64,000 nt of DNA from an uncultured Lacticaseibacillus sp. (lineage in GTDB: Bacteria > Bacillota > Bacilli > Lactobacillales > Lactobacillaceae): NCBI GenBank assembly GCA_934370925.1, contig CAKRNG010000001.1, positions 1-64,000 on the forward strand, given 5' to 3'. Positions 43,068-52,130 of this stretch are shown piece by piece. Both the position numbers and the translations under genes were made by a program. The notes under the pieces are model-generated. The model did no database searches, was not told where the DNA came from, and saw only the letters and a list, made by a program, of their open reading frames with translations. Position 1 is the stretch's first letter, and each line of letters opens with the position of its first letter.

Positions 43068-43113
43068 AAAAGCAAGCTCATGTTCCAAAAAAACGGGACA
43101 TGAGCTTGCTTTT
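43068..43113 (-). terminator. Hairpin between rsmI and the thioesterase gene
   Basis: AAAAGCAAGCTCATGT pairs with ACATGAGCTTGCTTTT, 16 bp perfect. On the minus strand it is followed by only a few bases and then the ribosome site of the next gene, so it acts either as a partial terminator or as an attenuator. Confidence 0.8.
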
Positions 43114-43172
43114 ATCATCTATTCTGCTCTACGTCAGCTTCTTTACATTGCAGAAGCCGACCACGTTTCGCA

Positions 43173-44033
43173 TTAAATTTCGTGAAATTCGTTGTACACA
43201 GCCTGTCGCTCTAACCCACGTGCCTTGGCGACCTGCTTGATGGCGGCGTTCGGCTTATCGCCCGCGTCGATGCGTGCCTGCACAGCTTCGACGACTGACA
43301 ATTCGGGGCCTTCATCTGGCGTTGCTTCTGGCAATGGTCCCGGCGCCACGAGAATCACGTATTCGCCACGTGGATTCGCTGCCTGTTCCAGAAGTTCCGT
43401 CAGGGTGCCACGTGCAAACTCTTCGTACCGTTTTGTCAGTTCGCGCGCAAGCACCGCCTGCCGATCACCGCCAAACGCAGCAATCATTGCGGTCAGTGTC
43501 TTGCCCAAACGATGGGGTGCCTCGTAGAAAATCAACGTGGCTTGATGGTGCGCAAGCGCTGCTAATTCCTCCGCTTGGGTACTCTTTTTCCGCTGCACGA
43601 ACCCATAGAACGTGAATGGTTGTGGTGCGAGCCCCGACGCAATGAGTGCCGTAATGCCGGCATTCGCCCCCGGAAGTGGCACGACCGGGATATCCGCTTC
43701 AATCGCCGCAGCCACGAGTTCCTTCCCGGGGTCGCTGATGGACGGCATCCCCGCATCACTCACTTGCGCAATACTTTGCCCATCGCGCAAGAATCCGAGC
43801 AGCTCGGGAATGCGCTGCTGCGTATTGTGTTCGTGGAAACTAATCTGCTTGGTGGTAATCTCGAAATGATTGAGTAACTTCGCCGTATTCCGCGTGTCCT
43901 CCGCCGCAATCATGTCGACGTCCTGCAACGTCTTGATGGCGCGCATCGTCATATCATCAAGATTCCCAATGGGCGTTGGCACTAAGTACAGCGTTCCAGT
44001 TGAATGTGTCGCAAAACTCGATTGGACCTGCAT
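43173..44033 (-). CDS. rsmI: 16S rRNA (cytidine-1402-2'-O) methyltransferase
   Basis: RsmI uses SAM to methylate C1402 in the ribosomal decoding centre. The 286-residue protein is of the tetrapyrrole methylase fold, with GTLYLVPTPIGNLDD near residue 13, AEDTRNTAKLL near 45, SDAGMPSISDPG near 90 and LPGANAGITALIASG near 118. The start ATG at 44033 has GAAAGGAA upstream; a frame to 44054 lacks one. It is part of the dnaX operon order, separated from yabA by a B repeat pair. Confidence 0.95.
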   Translation of the reverse strand: MQVQSSFATHSTGTLYLVPTPIGNLDDMTMRAIKTLQDVDMIAAEDTRNTAKLLNHFEITTKQISFHEHNTQQRIPELLGFLRDGQSIAQVSDAGMPSISDPGKELVAAAIEADIPVVPLPGANAGITALIASGLAPQPFTFYGFVQRKKSTQAEELAALAHHQATLIFYEAPHRLGKTLTAMIAAFGGDRQAVLARELTKRYEEFARGTLTELLEQAANPRGEYVILVAPGPLPEATPDEGPELSVVEAVQARIDAGDKPNAAIKQVAKARGLERQAVYNEFHEI

Positions 44034-44053
44034 GAATAAATTCCTTTCTATCA

Positions 44054-44290
44054 CAGAGCGCAGTGACCCGGGAGAAGATGAGGATTAACGTGAAAATGAC
44101 AGAGGAAGCGCCCTTCTTCCTGTGTCATTTTCGGGTTAACCGGAATCTTCTGGGTCACGGAGCTCGACTACGAACAGAGCGCAGTGGGGCGTTCTGAAGT
44201 TGAGCATTAGCGTAGAATTGGTGGTGGTGGCGAACTTCCACCACGACCAATTCTGGGTTAAGCGGAAACTTCTGCCCCACGGAGCTCGAC
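44054..44290 (+). repeat. Family B repeat pair between yabA and rsmI
   Basis: Two tandem copies. The first (44054-44169) has tip stem GAAAATGACA/TGTCATTTTC in the frame TGACCC...GGGTCA. The second (44174-44290) has tip stem GAATTGGT/ACCAATTC in the frame GGGGCG...GCCCC. The same pairing of one copy of each subtype occurs at 29649-29892. Confidence 0.88.
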
Positions 44291-44313
44291 TATAATCAGC
44301 GCCCCACGCACCC

Positions 44314-44670
44314 CTACCTGTCGCCGTACAAAATATCGACGCAAAAGGCACATGATTCGCCCTGTTCGAGGTGTTGGCCGTAGAATTGGGAACAGACGTG
44401 GTACCCTTCGCCGTAGATGTTCTCCAAGTTTTGCCGTGATTTGGTCATGCCGGTTTCGCTGTTCACGTGCTCAACGGGTGGCTGCTTTTCCGCCACTTCT
44501 GACCGTAACTGCGCAATGTGTTCGCGCAGATGCTGGTTTTCCATCCGTAACTCGGCATTTTGCTCCAGGGCGGCGGTAACGGCATCCTTAAGACTGGCTA
44601 CCTTCACACTCACATCTTCAGCTTGGTTACTCAGATTCATGAACGCTTCTAAAAGGTCTGTCTGTTCCAT
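44314..44670 (-). CDS. yabA: Replication initiation control protein YabA
   Basis: YabA binds DnaA and DnaN and restrains replication initiation. The 118-residue protein has an N-terminal coiled-coil (about 8-65) that makes it a tetramer. A C-terminal zinc motif has HVC near residue 91, then SCAFC near 107, matching the family. It follows holB with a 49-bp gap, as in other Firmicutes. Confidence 0.93.
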   Translation of the reverse strand: MEQTDLLEAFMNLSNQAEDVSVKVASLKDAVTAALEQNAELRMENQHLREHIAQLRSEVAEKQPPVEHVNSETGMTKSRQNLENIYGEGYHVCSQFYGQHLEQGESCAFCVDILYGDR

Positions 44671-44719
44671 GGTTCTTCCCTCCGTGGGCTTTTTCCCACC
44701 TGAATTATACGCGCACTGT

Positions 44720-45700
44720 TTACACGTTCCCCCGGTGCAATAGCTTCAACACAAGCTGTTCGCAATCAGCCTGAAACGCCACGTTGCCTTCCAACTGCAC
44801 GGTCGCCGTCAGAATCGCGTCCAGTCCGTCCGCCAACTGATTGACGGGCTGCATTGCCAGTGCCGCCACACTCGCCTCACCCGCTAGCAGTGTTGCCTCG
44901 GCTCCCGTTGCGCGGTGCAGGGCTTCTGCGTAAAAGAGTGCAAATAGGCGTAGCACTTGTCGCTGGTCTTGCCGGTCACTCACTTGCTTCACCAAGTCTG
45001 TTTGGACGGATGGAAAAGCCAATCCATCCCCCGCTGCTAGCAATCCGACCAGCCGCTTCACGCTCGCTAATCGGTTCACGAAGTCCTCATCGGCAGCAAG
45101 TGCCACACCGGCGTCGACATCACTGGTTAACCGTGCAATTAGCGATGCCAATGACGGGTTCACGCCCCCCGTGACCATTGCTTCGGCAACGGCTTGCCAA
45201 GCGGGTGGTGGGAACTGGACGATTTGTGCACGGGAGAGCACGGTCGGTAATAGTCGGTTCTTCGCCGTCGTGGTCAGAATAATGAGCATTCCGGGAAGAG
45301 GTTCCTCGAAGAATTTGAGCAAACTGTTGGCCGCACTCACGGTCATCCGGTCCGCGTCCTGAATGACGAAGATACGCCGGTGCCCCTCAACGGAACTTTT
45401 GCCCATCTCTTCCTTCAGTCCACGAATCGCCTCCGCCTTGATGCTCTGCCCATCTGGCGCCACCGTTAGCACGTCTGGATTGTTGCCTTGGCTAATGCGC
45501 AGACATTCTGGGCATTGATGACATGGCTGTCCGTCCTGCAAGTTTGTGCAAAACAGACGCTGTGCAATCCACATGGCAAGCGCCTGTTTCCCCGATCCGG
45601 TGGCGCCGACGAAAATATACGCCTGACTCATCTGGTCCCGGTCAATCATGTTGCTGAATTGCCGGACGAGCCCCGCCGGCAGGTTCTGTCCGTCCGCCAT
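44720..45700 (-). CDS. holB: DNA polymerase III delta' subunit
   Basis: HolB is the delta' part of the clamp loader that places DnaN on DNA. The 326-residue AAA-fold protein has GATGSGKQ at 32-39, a zinc knot CTNLQDGQPCHQCPEC near 51-66, the sensor region LLKFFEEPLPG, and LLPTVLSRAQ. The start overlaps the last base of the preceding gene, so it is translationally coupled. Confidence 0.94.
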   Translation of the reverse strand: MADGQNLPAGLVRQFSNMIDRDQMSQAYIFVGATGSGKQALAMWIAQRLFCTNLQDGQPCHQCPECLRISQGNNPDVLTVAPDGQSIKAEAIRGLKEEMGKSSVEGHRRIFVIQDADRMTVSAANSLLKFFEEPLPGMLIILTTTAKNRLLPTVLSRAQIVQFPPPAWQAVAEAMVTGGVNPSLASLIARLTSDVDAGVALAADEDFVNRLASVKRLVGLLAAGDGLAFPSVQTDLVKQVSDRQDQRQVLRLFALFYAEALHRATGAEATLLAGEASVAALAMQPVNQLADGLDAILTATVQLEGNVAFQADCEQLVLKLLHRGNV

Positions 45701-46035
45701 TAGAACTGGTGGAAAGCGTCCACAGGCATCACGAAGACGGTGGCGCCGCCAACCCGGACTTCGATTGGGCGAACTGCCGCCGAATCACTGGCTGCAGCGT
45801 CCACACTGATGAGCGGTGGGGTCGCGTATTCATCGCGTGACTGACAATTATCCTTGATGATGGCGAGGACGCTATCCACGCGTTCGTCTGCCACCCCAAC
45901 GATGAAGGTCGAGTTCCCGGCACGCATGAAGCCACCCGTCGAGCTCAGCTTCGTTGCCCGGATGTTGCCGTCTACGAATGCGGCACTGAGACGTGCGGCA
46001 TCCTGGTCTTGAACGATTGCTAATACTAACTTCAT
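45700..46035 (-). CDS. darA: Cyclic di-AMP receptor protein (PII-like, DUF970)
   Basis: The 111-residue PII-like protein starts MKLVLAIVQDQDAARLSAAF and contains TKLSSTGGFMRAGNSTFIVG, the known c-di-AMP binding loop pattern of DarA/PstA (YaaQ). It binds c-di-AMP as a trimer; its downstream target is not known in this group. Position between tmk and holB is standard. Confidence 0.93.
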   Translation of the reverse strand: MKLVLAIVQDQDAARLSAAFVDGNIRATKLSSTGGFMRAGNSTFIVGVADERVDSVLAIIKDNCQSRDEYATPPLISVDAAASDSAAVRPIEVRVGGATVFVMPVDAFHQF

Positions 46036-46076
46036 CTGTCATCCACCTTTCTTCTTCGCCAGTGCTGGGTAAAAGG

Positions 46077-46709
46077 CTACCCGATATGGCGTTGCAACAA
46101 TTCTTCTACTTCCGTAATCACCGCCGCAAGCGGCTGTGTTGCGTCAATCGTAATAATCCGTTGCGGGTTCCGCTTGGCAAGACGCAAATAGGATTCGCGC
46201 ACGCGGTCATGAAAATCAACGGCTTCTTGATCCAGCCGGTCATACTGTGTGTCCTGCCGGTTTTGCTTGATGCGATCCAGCCCCACTTGTGCCGGCACGT
46301 CTAGATACACGGTCAAATCGGGCGTGCGGCCATTCGTGGCGAACTGGTTTAGTTCGAACACCGCTTCTTCTCCAATCTGCCGCCCCGCACCTTGATACGC
46401 CACGGAACTATCCACAAACCGGTCGCAGATAACGGTAGCGCCCCGGTTCAACGCCGGTTCAATCACCGTCTGCAGGTGCTGACGACGGGAGGCTGCGTAC
46501 AGCAGTGCTTCCGTACGGTCGTCCATCCCCGTGTTCTTCGGGTCCAGAATCAGCTCCCGAATCTGTTCCGCAATCGCATCGCCGCCCGGTTCACGGGTAA
46601 CCACGAGCTGTTCGCCAAGGCGCGCGCGCACATCTGGGATTACCGCATCCAACACGCTGTCCTTGCCCGCACCATCCGGGCCCTCGAACGTAATGAATTT
46701 TCCTGTCAT
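46077..46709 (-). CDS. tmk: Thymidylate kinase
   Basis: Tmk phosphorylates dTMP to dTDP. The 210-residue P-loop kinase has FEGPDGAGKDS at residues 8-18, the dTMP site TREPGGD near 41, a DRFVDSSVAYQG (DRY-like) motif near 96 and an LID region. In the P-loop, Asp-Gly-Ala-Gly-Lys-Asp replaces the more usual GKT/S. The ATG at 46709 is favoured because AGAGGGGC lies upstream and the protein begins TGKFITFEG. The longer frame starts at 46736. Confidence 0.93.
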   Translation of the reverse strand: MTGKFITFEGPDGAGKDSVLDAVIPDVRARLGEQLVVTREPGGDAIAEQIRELILDPKNTGMDDRTEALLYAASRRQHLQTVIEPALNRGATVICDRFVDSSVAYQGAGRQIGEEAVFELNQFATNGRTPDLTVYLDVPAQVGLDRIKQNRQDTQYDRLDQEAVDFHDRVRESYLRLAKRNPQRIITIDATQPLAAVITEVEELLQRHIG

Positions 46710-46749
46710 GGGTTGTTTGCCCCTCTCTTCATTCATGGTTGCGTCCGCG

Positions 46750-47016
46750 TTAATTAATGTTCTCTAAGTTATAGCGAACGGAGAACTCCTCCACCTGCTT
46801 GGCACTCACCCGACGCATCCGCGCTTGGCGGTGCAAGAAGTCAAAGAGACCTTCCTGCACGGCAATGTTTGCCTTCTGCCGCTCCGTTCTGGCACCATCC
46901 GCGTTCACGTTCAAGAGTGCCCGCTGCTGGACGATACCATCACGTGTCGTGTAAATCAGGTTGAGCAACTGGGCGTCAACTTGTTGCTTTTCCTTTTGCT
47001 TCTTTCGTCCAAACAC
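46750..47016 (-). CDS. yaaL: YaaL family protein (DUF2508)
   Basis: The 88-residue small, basic, helical protein has the YaaL pattern LLNLIYTTRDGIVQQRALL and FDFLHRQARMRRVSAKQVEEF. Function is unknown; it regularly lies between recR and tmk. GGAGGGAAC precedes the ATG. It follows recR by 11 bp. Confidence 0.88.
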   Translation of the reverse strand: MFGRKKQKEKQQVDAQLLNLIYTTRDGIVQQRALLNVNADGARTERQKANIAVQEGLFDFLHRQARMRRVSAKQVEEFSVRYNLENIN

Positions 47017-47027
47017 GGCGTTCCCTC

Positions 47028-47627
47028 CTAAATCTCGGTTCGACCTTCGACGGCCTTCATTAAGGTCATTTGGTCAGCGTATTCGATGTCGCTCCCAACG
47101 GCCAATCCGTGTGCGAGACGCGTGACGCGAATCCCGGCTGGCTTAATCAGGCGCGACAGGTACATTGCGGTTGCTTCCCCTTCAGGCGTGGCGTTCGTGG
47201 CCACAATGACCTCTTCCACCGCATCGTTCTCCTGCAGGCGGTGCAATAACGCCGCGATGTTCAGGTCTTCTGGCCCCGTCCCTTCAAGTGGCGACATCAC
47301 GCCATGAAGTACGTGGAACAAGCCGTGGTATTCATCCATCCGGTCGATACTCATTACGTCCTTGGGCTGCTCGACCACCAGAATCGTCTTCTGATCCCGC
47401 GTCGTGTCGGTGCAGATGCTACACGGATCCTCATCCGTGATGTTGCCACAGACGGAGCAGTAATGCAGCTCGGTCTTGGCGGCCATCAGACTCTTGGCAA
47501 AGGTTTCAACATCATCTTGATCCATGTCGATGGTATAAAAGGCGAGCCGGGTCGCGGTTTTCTCCCCGATTCCCGGTAGCCGCATGTAACTGTCAATTAG
47601 CTTGGCAATTGGTTCAGGATACTGCAA
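47028..47627 (-). CDS. recR: Recombination protein RecR
   Basis: RecR works with RecO and RecF in gap repair, loading RecA. The 199-residue protein has [15 protein letters not shown] (HhH) near 18, a zinc site [16 protein letters not shown] near 57-72, the Toprim domain ([16 protein letters not shown]), and the C-terminal LARGLAVGSD-like [15 protein letters not shown]. Standard length and place. Confidence 0.96.
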   Translation of the reverse strand: MQYPEPIAKLIDSYMRLPGIGEKTATRLAFYTIDMDQDDVETFAKSLMAAKTELHYCSVCGNITDEDPCSICTDTTRDQKTILVVEQPKDVMSIDRMDEYHGLFHVLHGVMSPLEGTGPEDLNIAALLHRLQENDAVEEVIVATNATPEGEATAMYLSRLIKPAGIRVTRLAHGLAVGSDIEYADQMTLMKAVEGRTEI

Positions 47628-47642
47628 AAGTCCACCTCCGAG

Positions 47643-47957
47643 TTAAATCCCCATGCCGCGGGTGTACTTCCCCATCTTGGCACTCGTGGCTTTTTCCACT
47701 GCTGCCAAACCATCGTTCACGGCTTCAAGCACTAGGTCAGCCACCATATCTGGATCGTCTGGATCGATGGCTTCTGGCTTAATGTTCAGCCCGGTCATCT
47801 TCCGGTCGCCAGTAAAGGTTGCGGTTACCAAATCCTGCGCGCTGGTACCGGTGAAGGTTGAAGCGTTCAGTTCTTTCTGCGCAACTTCCATATCCTTTTG
47901 CATCTTCTTTGCCTGACGCATCAGGTTCTGCATGTTACCCATTCCCATGTTTGGCAT
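47643..47957 (-). CDS. ebfC: Nucleoid-associated protein YbaB/EbfC
   Basis: This 104-residue DNA-binding dimer begins MGNMQNLMRQAKKMQKDM and has VTATFTGDRKMTGLNIKPEA, the family core. It usually lies between dnaX and recR. ATGGAGATA precedes the ATG. The 110-bp gap after dnaX may contain a promoter but none is obvious. Confidence 0.94.
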   Translation of the reverse strand: MPNMGMGNMQNLMRQAKKMQKDMEVAQKELNASTFTGTSAQDLVTATFTGDRKMTGLNIKPEAIDPDDPDMVADLVLEAVNDGLAAVEKATSAKMGKYTRGMGI

Positions 47958-48067
47958 TGTTATATCTCCATTTCATTCTTGCTTTAAGTGTGACGCGATG
48001 GCAGTTATCTGACCACCCACGTCCTTTTTAATTAATGTTTTTCACTAGATTCAGTTCAATGCAACTG

Positions 48068-49879
48068 CTAGTCGTTACGAACAGTGATGTTGTCTTCGCC
48101 GAAAAGATCCGCCAAATTCTTCACCACTGATGTCTCTTCCGGTTTTGCCTCTACTACGGCTTCTGCGGCAATTTCAGATTGGGGCGTTACGGATGCATCG
48201 GTCTTTGCGGGCGCTGATTCGGCCGGCTTGTCGTCTGCGCCTGCATGTTTGAAGCCAACTTCCTTGATGAAGTTCTGCCGCACCTTGGGCCATTCTGATT
48301 GTTCCACCAGCACGACCCGCTCGTCGCGACCCGTCATGGCTTTGAGTCCTTCCCGCATTTCCTGCAGTAAGGTCGCATCACTCATCACGCGCTCGATGTA
48401 AAAGTCATTGTCGAAGCTGACAATCACCCCATCTTGGCTCGCCGCGACCGGTTCTGACACGTTCATCATGCTCCGCTTAATGGTACTCAAGCGGTTCAGG
48501 ACGTCTGGCCAGACATCCTTCAATGCGTTCAAATCCCCGCGCGTGGCGTGTTCCAGAATTGGGTAAATCGCCGTGACGTTCGTCTTGGTTTTGCCCTTTG
48601 CCGGTGTTGCTTGGCGCGTTGGCTTGCTGGTTGCACTAGCAGGTGCCGTTGTTACCGCACGTGATGTAGGCTGCTGCTGGAGTGTTTGCACTTGCGCTGT
48701 CAACTGGCTAATCTGATTCCGCAGTTGCTGCAAGTCATCATTTGCTGCTGGCACCGCAACTTGTCCCGCCGTTGTCACTGCGGGTTGCGGTGCCTGCGCT
48801 AGCTGGGCGAGGCGCACTGTTGCCACCTGCAAGTACAGGTCTGGTTGGTTGGTGGCACGCAACTGTTGCTGCGTCCCGTTGAGTAAATCAACGACGCCAT
48901 ACAGCCACGTTGCGGGCAGTGTCCCGGCAAGCGTCTCGAATTGGTCGTCCATGAGTGCCATCTCAGCTGCGTCCATCAATTTGGGCGCTGCCTGGAAAAC
49001 AAGCAGGTCGCGCGTATAGCTGATGAGGTCTTCAATCAACCGGGCTGCGTCTCGCCCCGCACTCAAAATACGGTCGATGGTCGCAAGTCCGCTCGCCACG
49101 TCACCGCTGTGTACCTGTGCCAGGTAATTCCCCAAGTCAGCAGTGGTAACGGAGCCGGTCACATCGCGGGCATTTTCCACCGTGACGTGATTATCCCCGA
49201 AGCTGAGCACTTGGTCCAAGATGGAGAGAGAATCACGCATCCCCCCATCGGCCGCACGCGCAATAATGGCCAGCGCCTTTTCATCGTACGTGATACCCTT
49301 TTCATCCAGAATTTCTGCCAAATGCCGCTTAATATCGGCACTCGTAATGCGCCGAAAATCGAAACGCTGGGTACGTGAAATAATGGTCGCGGGAATCTTG
49401 TTGGGTTCCGTTGTCGCCAAAATGAAGACAACGTGAGCGGGTGGTTCTTCCAGCGTCTTCAGAAGGGCATTAAACGCCCCTGTGGATAGCATGTGGACTT
49501 CATCGATAATGTAAACTTTGACGCGTGCTTCAGTTGGCGCGTACTTCGCCTTATCCCGGATTTCACGAATCTCGTCGACCCCATTGTTACTGGCCGCATC
49601 AATTTCGATGACATCTGGCTGGCTACCTTGGTTAATCGCGGTACAAATCCGACACGTGTTGTCAGGTTCACCGTCTGTTAGATTCAGACAGTTCAGCGCC
49701 TTCGCCAATATCTTGGCAACGGAGGTTTTCCCTGTTCCGCGAGGGCCTGTAAACAGGTATGCGTGGCTGGTCTGCTGACTCACGACGGCGTTTTTCAGGG
49801 TCTGAGTGATCGCGTCTTGGCCGACGACGGTCCCAAAAGTCTGCGGGCGCCAAACCCGGTACAATGCCTGATAACTCAC
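48068..49879 (-). CDS. dnaX: DNA polymerase III gamma/tau subunit
   Basis: DnaX organises the clamp loader and links polymerases. The 603-residue protein has Walker A GPRGTGKTS near 46, a zinc knot around residues 65-80, DEVHMLS, and sensor SRTQRFDFRR. It is followed by a low-complexity Q/T/A/P-rich linker (about 375-455) and a tau-like C-terminal domain. The GTG at 49879 gives the usual MSYQALYRVWRPQ start with GAGAGG 9-10 bases upstream. The frame continues to 49927. The C-D-E composite arm begins 80 bp upstream, and no SRP RNA gene is visible where it often lies. Confidence 0.95.
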   Translation of the reverse strand: MSYQALYRVWRPQTFGTVVGQDAITQTLKNAVVSQQTSHAYLFTGPRGTGKTSVAKILAKALNCLNLTDGEPDNTCRICTAINQGSQPDVIEIDAASNNGVDEIREIRDKAKYAPTEARVKVYIIDEVHMLSTGAFNALLKTLEEPPAHVVFILATTEPNKIPATIISRTQRFDFRRITSADIKRHLAEILDEKGITYDEKALAIIARAADGGMRDSLSILDQVLSFGDNHVTVENARDVTGSVTTADLGNYLAQVHSGDVASGLATIDRILSAGRDAARLIEDLISYTRDLLVFQAAPKLMDAAEMALMDDQFETLAGTLPATWLYGVVDLLNGTQQQLRATNQPDLYLQVATVRLAQLAQAPQPAVTTAGQVAVPAANDDLQQLRNQISQLTAQVQTLQQQPTSRAVTTAPASATSKPTRQATPAKGKTKTNVTAIYPILEHATRGDLNALKDVWPDVLNRLSTIKRSMMNVSEPVAASQDGVIVSFDNDFYIERVMSDATLLQEMREGLKAMTGRDERVVLVEQSEWPKVRQNFIKEVGFKHAGADDKPAESAPAKTDASVTPQSEIAAEAVVEAKPEETSVVKNLADLFGEDNITVRND

Positions 49880-49958
49880 CGCACCCATCCTCTCTAATAT
49901 AGAAACTTCTGAGTTTAATTCTACCATTATGTTCCCCTCTAGTCACGGCACTTACGGG

Positions 49959-50780
49959 GTGGGGCACGGCTGGTGCGGGAAAAAGTTTGGCTCCGGTTTT
50001 GCGGTGTCTCCAGTGGTGGGGCACGGGCCGGCAGTTGTGGGGAAAAGTTCGACTCCGGTTTTGGCGTGTCTCCAGTGGTGGGGCACGGTTCCATACGGGT
50101 GACCAAGTGCGGGTCACTCGTATTCCACCTCGCTTTGAGCCTGTCTGACAAAAAACGTCAGCCAGTCTCAAAGTCGGCCCGTATCTAGGCGGTAAACCGC
50201 CAAGATACCTTCACCACTTACGACACCCCAAAACCTCCGCCGAACTTTCCCCCACAACGGCCTACATCTCCCGCTAATCATCTTTATAGTTTGAATGAAA
50301 AGATGTTGACGCAACGTCGCTGTCGCTCCTTGCGTTGCATCCATTTGTTGATTGGTAACATTGAACCTCGGAGGATACGGTGCCCGTAAATCAAACCTCA
50401 GTGAGCAAACCAATCCTCGATAAGACATTCGCGCGCAGCCGCGAATGTCTTATCTGAAAATGTTTTTAACCCCAAAAAGAAGAGGAATATCTCTCCAAAT
50501 CTATGTAGGAGCGGACTGGTGGTCGGAGTGAAGGGCGTTGGGGGCCAAGTGGTGGAAGTTCGACCGGGTTTTGGGCGAACTGGCAGATGGGAAGACTCGC
50601 GGGAGCGCAGCGAGCCGAGTCTTCCAATCTAGGCGGAATACGCGGAGCGGATGGAGCCAGAAGTTCTTAGCGGTTTACCGCCTAGAACTCTGGACATCGT
50701 TAGTGCCGGCCACACCACGTTCCGGCCCCCATAAGCCCGTAACGGAGACCACCAGTCCGCACCGGCCCTAAACACACCAC
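49959..50780 (-). repeat. Large composite repeat C-E-D, right inverted arm
   Basis: C (49959-50263) carries a duplicated left part of about 65 bp and the tip stem ATACGGGTGACC/GGGTCACTCGTAT. E (50270-50462) has GACATTCGCG/CGCGAATGTC and TTGACGCAACGTC. D (50505-50780) has TTCGACC/GGTCGAA-like and AAGTTCTTAGCGGT...CTAGAACT stems. The order and strand are the inverse of 40405-41151. No gene is credible in 49880-50864. Confidence 0.87.
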
Positions 50781-50822
50781 ACCCACCTCAAACAAACAGT
50801 CCTTGCATTTGCTCGGTGTACC

Positions 50823-50838
50823 GTGTAGCATAATACAC
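50823..50838. promoter_or_regulatory. GntR (YtrA-type) operator over the promoter
   Basis: GTGTAGCATAATACAC is an inverted repeat GTGTA/TACAC around a CATAAT -10 element. It lies 27 bases before the GntR gene start, as expected for autorepression. Confidence 0.65.
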
Positions 50839-50864
50839 AGCACACAAAGGAGGCGAAAGTAAAC

Positions 50865-51233
50865 ATGGATGAATCAGGCTTTACCCACCTTGCCTACTAC
50901 GAACGGCTTGTGCTTCAGATTAAGCAACAAGTGGTCACCGGTATTTTGCAACCCGGCGACAAGTTGCCGTCCGTTCGCGACATGGCACAGCAAGTAAAAT
51001 TAAATCCCAACACGGTCGCAAAGGCCTATAAGCAACTTGAACTCGATCACTTAGTCGTTGTTCGTCCCGGAAGAGGCTCCTTTATTGCCGAACCGCCGAC
51101 CGCACCTTCTCAGGATCAAGTTGCCGCTATCAAGCAGCGCTTCGACACCCTCACAATCGAAGCACGGATAGCGGGAATCCCATTTTCACAGCTACAAGAA
51201 TGGCTACAGATTAATTATCAAGAGAAGGTGTAA
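50865..51233 (+). CDS. GntR family regulator, YtrA subfamily
   Basis: The 122-residue protein has the GntR winged helix (LQIKQQVVTGILQPGDKLPS, DMAQQVKLNPNTVAKAYKQL) and only a short C-terminal part for dimerisation, the YtrA pattern. Such regulators sit at the head of ABC exporter operons that respond to cell-wall antibiotics or envelope stress; here the ATPase starts 3 bp after. AAAGGAGGCG precedes the ATG. An operator lies at 50823. Confidence 0.93.
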   Translation: MDESGFTHLAYYERLVLQIKQQVVTGILQPGDKLPSVRDMAQQVKLNPNTVAKAYKQLELDHLVVVRPGRGSFIAEPPTAPSQDQVAAIKQRFDTLTIEARIAGIPFSQLQEWLQINYQEKV

Positions 51234-51236
51234 CTG

Positions 51237-52130
51237 ATGGAATTATCCGTTAATAATTTAAGCAAACAAATAATGCATACCCAGATTTTTCATGACGTGC
51301 ACTTTAATTGGCAACCCGGCGAGATTATTGGCCTTGTTGGGCAAAATGGGGCTGGGAAAACAACCCTGATGCGGACCCTGGTGCACCAATACGTGCCGGA
51401 CAGTGGCGCCGTTCTGATTGATGACAAGGATACGGTTGAACATCCCAAGATGCGTCAAAACATCATTTTCATCGATCCCACCACCACTTTTTTCGGTCGG
51501 TACACGCTGCGCCAGCTCGCGGAATTCTACGCCATCGCCTACCCTCGCTTCGACCGGCCACGCTACAACCAGTTGCTGAAGGACTACCATTTGTCCCCCT
51601 TCAAGCACTACAGCGAGCTGTCAAAAGGTTACCGGGCGCTCATCGTGGTGTTCCTTTCGCTCTGCGTGAACACACCGTTCGTCATTCTGGATGAACCGTT
51701 CGATGGGCTCGACCTCTTCGTCCGCGAAGCCATTGTGAACCTCGTAATTGGTGAAACGGCAAACGGCTCACGTGGGTTTCTCATCGCGTCCCACAACCTC
51801 ATCGAGCTGGATGGGATTGCAGACCGAATTCTGTTCCTGCGCCACGAGACAATCAGCCACGATTACACGCTTGAATCGATTCGCGAACATGCGGTGAAGT
51901 TGCAGTTAGTCTTCCCGCAGCACACGATTCCCGACGTTATTCACGACCACGGGCAGATTATCACCATTCAAGGACGAGTGATTGAGGCGCTGTTCAAGAC
52001 GTACACACCCGAAATCGAAGCCGAATTGAAGGCGCTGAAGCCAGTGCTCATGGAGCCGCTCCCCGTGACGCTCACCGACATCTTCCGCACCGAATTCAAT
52101 CATCAAGAAAGGAACGCAATTTATGAATAA
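51237..52130 (+). CDS. ABC transporter ATPase (YtrB-like)
   Basis: The 297-residue ATPase has Walker A GQNGAGKTT near 36, signature YSELSKGYRA near 123, Walker B FVILDEPFDGLD, and SHNLIELD. The signature is LSKG rather than LSGG. It partners the membrane protein encoded by the next gene, whose start overlaps its end by 8 bases. The C-terminal 85 residues are an accessory domain. Confidence 0.9.
   Translation: MELSVNNLSKQIMHTQIFHDVHFNWQPGEIIGLVGQNGAGKTTLMRTLVHQYVPDSGAVLIDDKDTVEHPKMRQNIIFIDPTTTFFGRYTLRQLAEFYAIAYPRFDRPRYNQLLKDYHLSPFKHYSELSKGYRALIVVFLSLCVNTPFVILDEPFDGLDLFVREAIVNLVIGETANGSRGFLIASHNLIELDGIADRILFLRHETISHDYTLESIREHAVKLQLVFPQHTIPDVIHDHGQIITIQGRVIEALFKTYTPEIEAELKALKPVLMEPLPVTLTDIFRTEFNHQERNAIYE

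Noticed and set aside
49880..50864. SRP RNA gene upstream of dnaX
   Set aside because: The usual SRP helix 8 motifs (GGTGAA..., GCAGTA) were not found; the space is filled by the composite repeat.
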